From assembly GCA_009783565.1 (NCBI GenBank), contig WRDF01000003.1, positions 140,768 through 204,767 of the forward strand: 64,000 bases of DNA, given 5' to 3'. A model generated the notes under the pieces. It did no database searches and was not told where the DNA came from. It saw nothing but the letters and a program-made list of their open reading frames with translations. Of the stretch, positions 48,863 through 57,106 are shown in pieces. Made by a program: the position numbers and the translations under genes. This DNA is from Rikenellaceae bacterium (lineage in GTDB: Bacteria; Bacteroidota; Bacteroidia; Bacteroidales; Rikenellaceae). Position 1 is the stretch's first letter, and each line of letters opens with the position of its first letter.

Positions 48863-50860
48863 TTATTCCACACCGGCATATGCGCGCAGAACCTCATACG
48901 CTTCACGGATGCCGAGTTCGCCCGCCTTGCTCATGTCGAGCAATCCTTTGCGCGTGTCTTTCATATAAATCTGCACCAGCCCGCGGTTATAATACGCCTC
49001 GGCAAAGTTCGGGAAAAGCTCGATGGCACGCGTATAATCTTCATACGCTTCGGGCATCCGGCCCGAGAGCAGATGCAGATTGCCGCGATTATAATAACTG
49101 TGAGCAAAATCGGGCAGCAGTTGAATCGCGCGGTTAAGGTCGGACATCGCCTCGTCATAATTATACACGCTCGCGGTATTGATCCTCAGCCTGTTATCCG
49201 GATCGCCGCTTTCGAGCGCAATGCTTTGGTAGTTGCTCTCGATCGAGGCTATGAAGTCGATCATCTCGACGCGCGTCATGCTGCGGTTCAGATACAGGAA
49301 CGGATTAGTCGGATTACGTTCTATCGCTGCCGTGAGCGAACGCACAGCGTTAGTATACTGTCTCACAAGCGTTTGCGTGATACCACGCTCGAAATGCGCC
49401 GTCCATTCGCCGCTTTCTCTCACCCGCCGCTCCAATTCGCGGTCCATTTCGGCAAGTTCTTCGGGTGCGATGTCACTCGCGCGCATCGTAAGGCGCATGT
49501 CCGAATTGCCTACCTCGCGCATAAAACGCTCCATCTCACGCGATGTATACGCCGCGAACACCGGCGTTTCGGCGCGCGCGCGTTCGAGCGAGAAGCGGAA
49601 CATAGGCTGCATAACCCCTACCCCGCTTTCGGCGATCGCCCGCGCAGCCGTAGTCTCGCCGCCGCGCGCAAACCGCGTATCGAACGACAGCAACTGTCGG
49701 AATGTCCGCGCCGTGTCGGCATAGATCGAGTATTCGTCTTCGGTGGCTATGCGTGCGCGATGCTCGGCGAGCTTCATGTCGGCTATCTCGCGGTCGCGAC
49801 GCGAACCGCGCTCGTCGTTCATCAATGCGCGCAACTCCGAGCGGAACAGATATGCATTTGCAAAATCGGGGTACAACTCGATAGCACGTGTATAGTCGGC
49901 AATAGCCGCCGCATAATCGCCCAACCGCACGTTCAGCGCAGCACGGTTATAAAACACCAGCACGTTATTCGGATTATACCGCGCCACAGTGTTGTAATCG
50001 TCCAATGCCTTATTGTAATTACCTAAGGATGAGTGCACTAAGGCGCGATTAAAGAACGCCACCATGTAACTGTCGTCGAGTTCTATGACCCTGTCGAGAT
50101 CGGCCAGCGCCAGCATCGGACGCAACGTCTGCGAGTAAACTACGGCACGCGAAAAGTATGCAGGCAGGTAAGTCGAGTCGCGTTCCAGCGCCGCATCGAA
50201 GTCGGCCAGCGCCGCATCGTACCGTTCCTGACCGGCGGCAAGCACTCCGCGCTGATAGTATCCCGACGGATCTAAATAATTGACCTCCACCGCCCTGTCA
50301 TACTGTTCGTTGGCCCGCACCGTATCCCCCAGATGCAGGTACGCCTCTCCGCGCAGGATGTAAGCGTGGGCCACCTTATCGTTGCGCCGTATGAACCGGT
50401 CGAGGTCTTCGAGTGCACGCTCGTGCTCTCCGCTCTGCAAATAAACTATCCCGCGCCGCAGATAGAACTCCACGATGTCGGGGCGCAATCTTATCGCCTC
50501 GTCGAAATCGCGCAGCGCATCGTCGAAGTTGCCGATCCGTGCCCGCGTGATCGCCCGCACGTTATATGCCATCGTATAAACGGAATATAGCTGAATCGCG
50601 GTCGAAAAATCATGCTCCGCACCCAGCAGATCGCCGAGACTGTACTTGGCGATACCGCGCAAAAAATAAGCCTCATGCTGTTCGGGGTCAATTTTGATCA
50701 GCACGTTTATGACCTCGATCGCCTCTCCGTATCGCTCATCCTGCAACAACCCGCGCCCCAACAGATAAAAATAACGCTTATCCAACTGCGCATTCGCCTC
50801 GAACACCGCCGTCGCAAAGCTCGAAAATACTAATATACAGGCGATTATGAGTTTGCGCAT
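48863..50860 (-). CDS. Exported tetratricopeptide-repeat protein
   Basis: A 665-residue protein with a signal peptide (MRKLIIACILVFSSFATAVFEANA). About nine N-terminal TPRs (residues 28-345) have the canonical W/Y-G-Y-A-P pattern (ALRDFDEAIRLRPDIVEFYLRRGIVYLQSGEHERALEDL). A central non-TPR region of about 150 residues follows, rich in Arg and Glu, and then 3-4 C-terminal TPRs (SVYNYDEAMSDLNRAIQLLPDFAHSYYNRGNLHL). It is probably a periplasmic scaffold for protein interaction. The start at 50860 gives a good signal peptide. No enzymatic motif is seen. Confidence 0.88.
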   Translation of the reverse strand: MRKLIIACILVFSSFATAVFEANAQLDKRYFYLLGRGLLQDERYGEAIEVINVLIKIDPEQHEAYFLRGIAKYSLGDLLGAEHDFSTAIQLYSVYTMAYNVRAITRARIGNFDDALRDFDEAIRLRPDIVEFYLRRGIVYLQSGEHERALEDLDRFIRRNDKVAHAYILRGEAYLHLGDTVRANEQYDRAVEVNYLDPSGYYQRGVLAAGQERYDAALADFDAALERDSTYLPAYFSRAVVYSQTLRPMLALADLDRVIELDDSYMVAFFNRALVHSSLGNYNKALDDYNTVARYNPNNVLVFYNRAALNVRLGDYAAAIADYTRAIELYPDFANAYLFRSELRALMNDERGSRRDREIADMKLAEHRARIATEDEYSIYADTARTFRQLLSFDTRFARGGETTAARAIAESGVGVMQPMFRFSLERARAETPVFAAYTSREMERFMREVGNSDMRLTMRASDIAPEELAEMDRELERRVRESGEWTAHFERGITQTLVRQYTNAVRSLTAAIERNPTNPFLYLNRSMTRVEMIDFIASIESNYQSIALESGDPDNRLRINTASVYNYDEAMSDLNRAIQLLPDFAHSYYNRGNLHLLSGRMPEAYEDYTRAIELFPNFAEAYYNRGLVQIYMKDTRKGLLDMSKAGELGIREAYEVLRAYAGVE

Positions 50861-50942
50861 GGAGGCAATTTTAGTTCGGCGGTGAACTCTATGCAATAAT
50901 ACTAACTATATAATATATAGAAACGCAGTTTCGCCGCGATTA

Positions 50943-51386
50943 TTACTCCGCCGCCGCTTCTTTTTGCGCCTCGCCTTCGGTCTGCTCTTCTTCCTCCTTT
51001 ATGGTAAAATCGGTCATCCCCGCAGCGACAAGCGCATTATACCACGCAAAAAGCTTTTTCATATCCGAGACATGTACCCGTTCACGGTCATATTCGGGAG
51101 CTATTTCCGCCATCTTTGCGCGCAGGGCATCGGGCGAAGATTTGGGGTCGATACTCGGCCGACCGCCGGTATTTTTCCACAGCGCATCGAACACGCGCCA
51201 CAGCGGAAGTTCCTCAGTATCAGTAAATATGGCGATCTCGGCCAGCGCGCTAACCCGCGATGCGGCTGAAAAATTGGTACGCCGTCCGTCGGTAAGCGAC
51301 TCGACGATGATACCGTTCGTGCTCTTGGCGACGTACTTGAACAGACCGGGCTGCCCCGAAACCGCTAGAATATCTTTAAGCTCCAT
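50943..51386 (-). CDS. DUF5606 domain-containing protein
   Basis: A 147-residue cytosolic protein with the Bacteroidota DUF5606 pattern: MELKDILAVSGQPGLFKYVAKSTNGIIVESLTDGRRTNFSAASRVSALAEIAIFT, then ELPLWRVFDALWKN and KKLFAWYNALVAAGMTDF. The C-terminal tail is Glu/Ala-rich. Function unknown; it begins with an RNA-binding-like beta fold by impression only. The start is the ATG 30 bp after a TATATTTG box (51416-51423). It is divergent from thrA. Confidence 0.85.
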   Translation of the reverse strand: MELKDILAVSGQPGLFKYVAKSTNGIIVESLTDGRRTNFSAASRVSALAEIAIFTDTEELPLWRVFDALWKNTGGRPSIDPKSSPDALRAKMAEIAPEYDRERVHVSDMKKLFAWYNALVAAGMTDFTIKEEEEQTEGEAQKEAAAE

Positions 51387-51415
51387 TCCGTGTATGATTA
51401 TGTGATTTTTGAACG

Positions 51416-51423
51416 CAAATATA
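51416..51423 (-). promoter_or_regulatory. DUF5606 gene -7 box (TATATTTG)
   Basis: Reverse-strand TATATTTG, a perfect consensus match 30 bp upstream of the DUF5606 start. A weaker forward box (TAAACTTG, 51445-51452) probably serves thrA. Confidence 0.55.
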
Positions 51424-51487
51424 GGAAAATCGCGCGAAAAATCGTAAACTTGTGCCCGGAATTCAACTATACAATATTTATATACAT

Positions 51488-53935
51488 ATGAAGGTTCTGA
51501 AATTTGGAGGTTCGTCCGTAGGCACTCCACAGGCAATGCTGCACGTGTGTGACATCGTGACCGAGCGCGCCGCCGCCGGTGAACGCGTAGTCGTGGTAGT
51601 TTCCGCATTGGGCGGCGTGACCGACGATCTGCTTTCCACCGTCGGTAAAGCAGTCAGAGGCGATGCCACTTACGAGGCTGATTTAGAACATATTGCGACA
51701 CGCCACTTAAAGCAATTATCGAGTGTGGTGCACCCCGAAATGCGCGCGAGCATCGAAGCTACCGTGCGCTCGCTTTTGGGCGAACTGACAAACATTCTGC
51801 GCGGCGTTTATCTGATACGCGACCTGTCAATAAAGACGAGCGACGCGGTGGTGAGCTATGGCGAACGCATGTCATCGGCGATTCTGGCGGGCGTCATCGA
51901 TGGCGCAACTCTCTGTGATTCACGCGATTTCATCAAAACACGCAAGTATTTTGACAAGCACGCTATTGATTTTTCGGCAACGGACAAGTTGATTCGCAGC
52001 ACATTCTCCGAAGCAGAACCGATTTCGATCGTCGGCGGTTTTATCGCATCCGATCTGGTTACGGGCGACGGAACGACGCTCGGACGCGGCGGTTCGGACT
52101 ACACGGCGGCCGTAATAGCGGCGGCGCTCGACGCCGAAGTGCTCGAAATCTGGACCGACGTGGACGGCTTTATGACCGCCGATCCGCGCGTGGTGAGCAA
52201 CGCTTATGTCATCGAAAACATGAGCTATGTCGAGGCCATAGAGCTATCGAATTTCGGTGCGAAAGTGATCTATCCGCCAACGATATTTCCTGTATATCAT
52301 AAGAACATCCCCATAGTCTTAAAGAATACCTTTAACCCGAAGGCCGTAGGTACTTATATATCAAAGCGAAAGGCCATCGACGAAGAGCGGAGTACGATCA
52401 AGGGGATTTCGTCGGTGTCGAACGCCTGTCTTATCACCATTCAGGGCTTGGGAATGGTTGGGGTAATCGGTGTTAATTATCGGATTTTCAAGGCATTATC
52501 CAAGGCCGGCATCAGTGTTTTCCTCGTCGCACAGGCGGCGTCGGAGAACAACACGTCGATCGGGGTACAACCCGAAGATGCGGAGCTTGCGACAGAGGTG
52601 CTGACTGCCGAGTTTTCGCAGGAAATCGCTCAGGGTGAGATAAATAAAGTGAAGTGCGAGTGCGGTTTGGCGGTGATCGCAATCGTGGGTGAGAACATGA
52701 AACGGCGGCCGGGCATCGCCGGAAGACTTTTCGGAACGCTCGGACGCAACGGCATCAATGTTATGGCTGTGGCGCAGGGTGCTGCCGAGACAAACATTTC
52801 GTTCGTCGTGCGGCAGGAGGACCAGCGTAAGGCGATGAATGTACTTCACGACTCGTTCTTCCTATCCGAGTATCAGGTACTTAACATCTTCCTTGCAGGC
52901 GTCGGACTTGTGGGCAGCAACCTGTTAGAGCAAATCCGCTGTCAGCAACCGAAATTACTACGCGACAATTCGCTGCAAATCAGGGTGGTAGGCATCTCCA
53001 ATTCAAGTAAATATTTACTCTGCCGAGATGGTATTGACCTGGCCACTTACCGCGAATCGCTGGCAGCATCTTCGGATTCGGCGACGCCAGAAAAGTTCCG
53101 TGACGCGATTTTAGAAATGAATATTTTCAACTCCGTATTCGTCGATTGCACTGCTAATGAGAGTATTGCGTCGATCTATGGCAGTCTTTTGGAGCGAAGC
53201 GTTTCGGTCGTGACGGCGAACAAGGTGGCCGCATCGGCGGACTACGCATCTTACGAATGGTTAAAAAACGCGGCACGGCGCAGCGGGGTGAAATTCTTGT
53301 TCGAAACGAATGTTGGCGCAGGACTTCCAATAATAAATACAATCGGCGCGCTGACTAACAGCGGCGACAAAATCCTTAAAATAGAGGCAGTTGTATCGGG
53401 TACGCTAAACTTTATCTTTAACGAGATGAACGAAAACGTGTCGTTCAGTACCGCGATCAGAATGGCCCAGGAGGCGGGCTATGCCGAACCCGATCCGCGC
53501 ATCGACCTGAGCGGCATGGACGTGGTGCGTAAACTCGTAATCCTCTCACGCGAAGCAGGTTATCACATCGAGCAGAGCGATGTAGAGAAAGACCTTTTTA
53601 TTCCTGCGCATTACTTCGAGGGGTCGCTCGACGATTTCTGGCGTACGATCCCGCAACTCGACACAGACTTCGAGCGGCGACGCAAAGAATTGAAAGACAA
53701 AAAGTTACGCTGGCGTTTTATTGCAGTGCTCGATAATGGACGCGCAAAGGTTTCGCTGCAAGCCGTCGCTGCGGACAGTCCGTTCTATGACCTTGCGGGC
53801 AGTAATAACGTAATCTCCTTGACCACAGAGCGTTACCGCGAATATCCGATGCAAATCAAGGGTTACGGCGCAGGTGCGGGCGTTACGGCTGCCGGAGTCT
53901 TCGCCGATATAATCAGCATTGCTAATATTCGATAA
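51488..53935 (+). CDS. thrA: Bifunctional aspartate kinase/homoserine dehydrogenase
   Basis: An 815-residue enzyme for the first and third steps of the aspartate pathway to threonine and methionine. The kinase domain begins MKVLKFGGSSVGTP, with VSYGERMSSAILAG (about 124) and GRGGSDYTAAVIAAAL (about 200). Two ACT modules (about 310-470; LITIQGLGMVGVIGVNYRIF, GLAVIAIVGENMKRRPGIAGRLF) give allosteric control, probably by threonine. The homoserine dehydrogenase domain has the cofactor motif FLAGVGLVGSNLLEQ (about 476), VFVDCTANESIA (about 553), KFLFETNVGAGLPIINTI (about 600) and SGTLNFIFNEM (about 638). Open frame upstream of ATG 51488 was rejected because the N-terminus is exact for the family. 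Confidence 0.96.
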   Translation: MKVLKFGGSSVGTPQAMLHVCDIVTERAAAGERVVVVVSALGGVTDDLLSTVGKAVRGDATYEADLEHIATRHLKQLSSVVHPEMRASIEATVRSLLGELTNILRGVYLIRDLSIKTSDAVVSYGERMSSAILAGVIDGATLCDSRDFIKTRKYFDKHAIDFSATDKLIRSTFSEAEPISIVGGFIASDLVTGDGTTLGRGGSDYTAAVIAAALDAEVLEIWTDVDGFMTADPRVVSNAYVIENMSYVEAIELSNFGAKVIYPPTIFPVYHKNIPIVLKNTFNPKAVGTYISKRKAIDEERSTIKGISSVSNACLITIQGLGMVGVIGVNYRIFKALSKAGISVFLVAQAASENNTSIGVQPEDAELATEVLTAEFSQEIAQGEINKVKCECGLAVIAIVGENMKRRPGIAGRLFGTLGRNGINVMAVAQGAAETNISFVVRQEDQRKAMNVLHDSFFLSEYQVLNIFLAGVGLVGSNLLEQIRCQQPKLLRDNSLQIRVVGISNSSKYLLCRDGIDLATYRESLAASSDSATPEKFRDAILEMNIFNSVFVDCTANESIASIYGSLLERSVSVVTANKVAASADYASYEWLKNAARRSGVKFLFETNVGAGLPIINTIGALTNSGDKILKIEAVVSGTLNFIFNEMNENVSFSTAIRMAQEAGYAEPDPRIDLSGMDVVRKLVILSREAGYHIEQSDVEKDLFIPAHYFEGSLDDFWRTIPQLDTDFERRRKELKDKKLRWRFIAVLDNGRAKVSLQAVAADSPFYDLAGSNNVISLTTERYREYPMQIKGYGAGAGVTAAGVFADIISIANIR

Positions 53936-53986
53936 CACAATAGATTAAGCGCTGATACACAAAGTCTATATTTAAGTGTTTTTCGC

Positions 53987-55294
53987 ATGAAAACGATCAA
54001 AAACATATCACGATTGTCGGACGACACTCTGGTGAAGATATGGCACGAAACGGGACTCGAAGAGGCTGCTGAAACTCTGTTCCGGCGTTACATGCCGTTC
54101 ATTCATGGCGTTTTTTTGCACCAAACGCGTGACGATAAAGTTGCTCACGAGGCGGTCGTGCGTTTTCATAAGCAGTTTTCCGGCGCACTTTCGCATTATC
54201 ATGGCGATAATTTGGCCGAATGGATTTACAGCAAACTCGGCGGAAAAACGGAAGCATCGCCGGCAAACTGCTGGTTTACAGAATATTATAGCCGTGAGAA
54301 AGATGCCGCTATTGCGTATATTGAGACGGAATCGGACAAATTATCGAAACCGCAGCGCGAGTGCCTTCGACTTTTTTTTCGCGAACGAAAAACGTTTGCA
54401 CAAATATCCGAGCAGACCGGCTATCTGAACGATGATGTGTATCCGCATATCGATGCCGGCATCGCCGCCATAGCGCCACCCGTCACCGTCGAAAAGACGT
54501 ACGATAGAAACTTTTCGGCTGCAAAATTCTCGACCGCCTACATTGATTATGTACATGGCGAGCGCACAAATGCTGCCGCCTATGAGCTGGAATTCGCATC
54601 GCTGACCAGTCCATTCCTCGCAGATGCCATCAACGGCGCTCTTTCTGTCCGGCAAGAATACTCGTCCGGCTATTCGATTTTGCGGCGGCGACCGATAAGC
54701 ACAAAATGGTGGGTGATTATCAGCATTTTGATTGCTATTGCAGTCGGTCTGTGGGCGTATTTTCAATTTTGCAGAAACGACGCTGTTTCGAAAGACGGTG
54801 TTCCCAAAAACGTCGAGGCCCATGTACCGTATGAATCTGCTGAATACGAGGGACTTCCGGTCAAGGAAATATTATTGCCGGAAGAATCGAACTCTGTTTC
54901 TTCTGAACCACCCGACCGAAACGGTGTACCGGATGAAATGCAGGAGATAAGAATCGGCTCGACGGAGCAACCCGTGCGCCTTTTGTCCATATCGAAAGCG
55001 GTCAATGCTGCGGGAGATGCAGAGCCACATTATATTTCCATACCGCAAATCGGCGTGCGGCAATATAACGAATATCTGAAAACGGCGACTGTCTGGCCTC
55101 TTGAAGATGCGGAAGTGGCCGGAGATGTGACACTTGTATTCTACGTCAATCGTTACGGTCGCCCGTCGCGCATCCGTGTGCTCGGCTTTCTTTCGCCTGA
55201 GGCTCACCGAGAGGCGATCCGTCTGCTGGACAAGGGACCGGAGTGGTCGCCGTCTAACGGCGAGGTGACAATTATAATGCGTTTCGGGGACTAA
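53987..55294 (+). CDS. Sigma-like/anti-sigma-like membrane fusion with TonB C-terminal domain
   Basis: A 435-residue protein that I read as four parts. Residues 10-65 resemble sigma region 2 (TLVKIWHETGLEEAAETLFRRYMPFIHGVF). Residues 115-165 resemble sigma region 4 (SKPQRECLRLFFRERKTFAQISEQTGYLNDDVYPHIDAGI). Residues 180-220 match the cytoplasmic anti-sigma-like segment of Bacteroidota TonB-C proteins (YIDYVHGERTNAAAYELEFASLTSPFLADAINGAL). A membrane helix follows at about 240-260, then an acidic linker. Residues about 365-434 form a TonB C-terminal domain (GDVTLVFYVNRYGRPSRIRVLGFLSPEAHREAIRLLDKGPEWSP). DNA binding by a membrane-tethered sigma-like domain linked to a periplasmic TonB-type domain would be unusual; function is inferred only. 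Confidence 0.75.
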   Translation: MKTIKNISRLSDDTLVKIWHETGLEEAAETLFRRYMPFIHGVFLHQTRDDKVAHEAVVRFHKQFSGALSHYHGDNLAEWIYSKLGGKTEASPANCWFTEYYSREKDAAIAYIETESDKLSKPQRECLRLFFRERKTFAQISEQTGYLNDDVYPHIDAGIAAIAPPVTVEKTYDRNFSAAKFSTAYIDYVHGERTNAAAYELEFASLTSPFLADAINGALSVRQEYSSGYSILRRRPISTKWWVIISILIAIAVGLWAYFQFCRNDAVSKDGVPKNVEAHVPYESAEYEGLPVKEILLPEESNSVSSEPPDRNGVPDEMQEIRIGSTEQPVRLLSISKAVNAAGDAEPHYISIPQIGVRQYNEYLKTATVWPLEDAEVAGDVTLVFYVNRYGRPSRIRVLGFLSPEAHREAIRLLDKGPEWSPSNGEVTIIMRFGD

Positions 55295-55338
55295 TTAGGG
55301 CTATTTACCGTTATCGGTCAGGGCGCACGCTAAAAAAT

Positions 55339-55372
55339 AAAAAGACATCTCCCGCAAGAGATGTCTTTTTAT
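55339..55372. terminator. Bidirectional intrinsic terminator
   Basis: A 13-bp perfect stem (aaaaagacatctc / gagatgtcttttt) with a 6-nt loop; A-run on the left and T-run on the right. It can end both the forward sigma-like fusion gene and the reverse tRNA-Gln transcript. Confidence 0.9.
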
Positions 55373-55386
55373 TTACATGTAACTTG

Positions 55387-55458
55387 TTGAGCCACAGGGA
55401 CTCGAACCCCGAATGACAGAACCAAAATCTGCAGTGTTACCAATTACACCATAGCTCA
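55387..55458 (-). tRNA. tRNA-Gln (anticodon TTG)
   Basis: On the reverse strand the acceptor arms TGAGCTA / TGGCTCA pair (one G-U), with discriminator A. The anticodon loop has TTG after the conserved T. The T-loop GGTTCGAGTCC is intact. CCA is not encoded. A TATATTTG promoter box lies 27 bp upstream. Confidence 0.93.
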
Positions 55459-55484
55459 ATCTCAACTGCCGTAAAACGACGGTG

Positions 55485-55492
55485 CAAATATA
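55485..55492 (-). promoter_or_regulatory. tRNA-Gln -7 box (TATATTTG)
   Basis: Reverse-strand TATATTTG, a perfect consensus match 27 bp before the tRNA 5' end. Confidence 0.55.
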
Positions 55493-55539
55493 GTAACTTT
55501 TTCGTTCACACCGAAATATTTCGAATAAAATATTTCAGA

Positions 55540-56970
55540 TTATATATGCACCGACACGCCGTGAGCAGCGTGAGCAGTTTCAAGGATCGCTTCGCTCATC
55601 GTCGGGTGCGGATGAACGGTGGCAGCGATTTGGCGGGCCGTAACGCCGAGCGCTTTGGCCAGCGTGGGTTCGGCGATCATTTCGGTAACGTTTGCGCCCA
55701 CGAGATGCGCACCCAGCAAGCGGTCGGTCGTTTTGTCGAAAATGAGTTTGGCAAATCCGTCGCGATTGCCGGCGGAGGCAGCTTTGCCCGATGCCGTGAA
55801 CGGATATTTGCCCATTATGATTTCCAATCCTGCGTCGAGTGCCTGTTTTTCTGTCATACCTACTGAGGCGACCTCCGGCGTAGTGTAGACGCATGAGGGA
55901 ATCGCACTAAAATCAATGGACGCGGGCGAAAGACCACAAATCTTTTCAACACATGCAATGGCTTCGGCAGAAGCGACGTGAGCGAGCGCAGGCGTAGGCG
56001 TGAGGTCGCCGATAGCGTAAACCCCTGCAACGTTCGTCGCGCCGAAAGCATCCACCACCACCTTGTCGCGCTCTGTTCGCACGCCCAGCTCTTCCAACCC
56101 CAAACTCTCGATATTGCTCTTTATTCCGACCGCCGAAAGAACGATTTCGGCCTCGATCGTCTCCGGGCCTTTCTTACCCTCGACATCGACAAAGCACCTT
56201 CCCGCCTCAATGCGCACCGACGTTACCGCAGTGTTGGTCAGCACATTAGTGCGCAGCTTACGAAACGTGCGCTCCATATATTTCGACACATCCTCATCTT
56301 CCAAAGGCATCAGATTCGGCATGTGTTCGACGATTGTGACCTTTGCTCCGAGCGCGGCGTAGAAGTATGCGAATTCACTTCCGATAGCGCCCGACCCGAC
56401 AACGACGATCGATTCGGGCACGCGCTCCATGAGCAACGCCTCTCGCGACGAGATGACGTGTCGCCCGTCGATCGGCATGAACGGCATCTCGCGCGGACGC
56501 GCACCCGTCGCAAGTATTATATGACCGGCTGTGATTACGGTCACTCCATTGGAGTTGGGAGGCATTGCATCACCGCCGGTCGGCGCAATGCTCATCGTAA
56601 TTTCCACCCTACCCTGCCCTGCAAGCCTACCGTGTCCATGAATCACGTCCACGCCGTTTTTGTTAAGCAGAAACGCCACGCCTTTGCTCATCGTTTCGGC
56701 CACAGTCCGGCTGCGCGCTACGATACGCGCCATGTCGGGGCGCGCCGCATCGGTATCGATTTCTATTCCGTAGCTCGAAGCGCCGGAGACGTATCCCCAC
56801 ACCTGAGCGCTTTTGAGCAACGCTTTTGTCGGAATACATCCGCGATTCAGACACACGCCGCCCAGTTCGGCCTGCTCGACCACTGCCACGCGCCGCCCTA
56901 ATTGCGCCGCACGTATCGCCGCCACATATCCCCCAGGCCCGCTGCCGATTACAATAATGTCGTATTTCAT
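55540..56970 (-). CDS. lpdA: Dihydrolipoyl dehydrogenase
   Basis: FAD/NAD disulfide oxidoreductase (E3) that reoxidises lipoyl groups of 2-oxoacid dehydrogenase or glycine-cleavage complexes. The 476-residue protein has the FAD motif YDIIVIGSGPGGYVAAIRAAQLG (residues 3-25), the redox pair in GGVCLNRGCIPTKALL (C-x4-C, about 38-53), and the NAD motif IVVVGSGAIGSEFAYFYAALGAKVTIVEH (about 190). GVYAIGDLTPTPALAHVASAEA (about 325) and the catalytic C-terminal HPHPTMSEAILETAHA (His-Glu pair, about 457) follow. No E1/E2 genes are adjacent, so its complex cannot be named. The start ATG at 56970 gives the family N-terminus. Confidence 0.95.
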   Translation of the reverse strand: MKYDIIVIGSGPGGYVAAIRAAQLGRRVAVVEQAELGGVCLNRGCIPTKALLKSAQVWGYVSGASSYGIEIDTDAARPDMARIVARSRTVAETMSKGVAFLLNKNGVDVIHGHGRLAGQGRVEITMSIAPTGGDAMPPNSNGVTVITAGHIILATGARPREMPFMPIDGRHVISSREALLMERVPESIVVVGSGAIGSEFAYFYAALGAKVTIVEHMPNLMPLEDEDVSKYMERTFRKLRTNVLTNTAVTSVRIEAGRCFVDVEGKKGPETIEAEIVLSAVGIKSNIESLGLEELGVRTERDKVVVDAFGATNVAGVYAIGDLTPTPALAHVASAEAIACVEKICGLSPASIDFSAIPSCVYTTPEVASVGMTEKQALDAGLEIIMGKYPFTASGKAASAGNRDGFAKLIFDKTTDRLLGAHLVGANVTEMIAEPTLAKALGVTARQIAATVHPHPTMSEAILETAHAAHGVSVHI

Positions 56971-56991
56971 TTTACATATTCTGTTAAAAAA

Positions 56992-57092
56992 TGTCATCCC
57001 GAACGCCTAAAAGACGGAGGGATCTATCGCTCGCACATAAATCGAAAACAAGCGATAGATTCCTCCGTGCGTTCCGCACGTTCGGAATGACA
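56992..57092. repeat. Palindromic intergenic repeat, family B, copy 2
   Basis: 101 bp from tgtcatcccgaac to gttcggaatgaca, with inner arms ggatctatcgctcg / agcgatagattcc. Clearly the same element as at 1523-1630. It lies between the C69 peptidase gene (ends 57107) and lpdA upstream region. Confidence 0.8.
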
Positions 57093-57106
57093 TTATTATT
57101 CTGTTG

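Noticed and set aside
49073..50026. A 317-codon forward open frame inside the TPR gene
   Set aside because: Antisense to clear TPR coding sequence; low-complexity Arg/His-rich translation and no promoter or family signal.
55978..56901. A 307-codon forward open frame inside lpdA
   Set aside because: Antisense shadow of a gene with all dihydrolipoyl dehydrogenase motifs.
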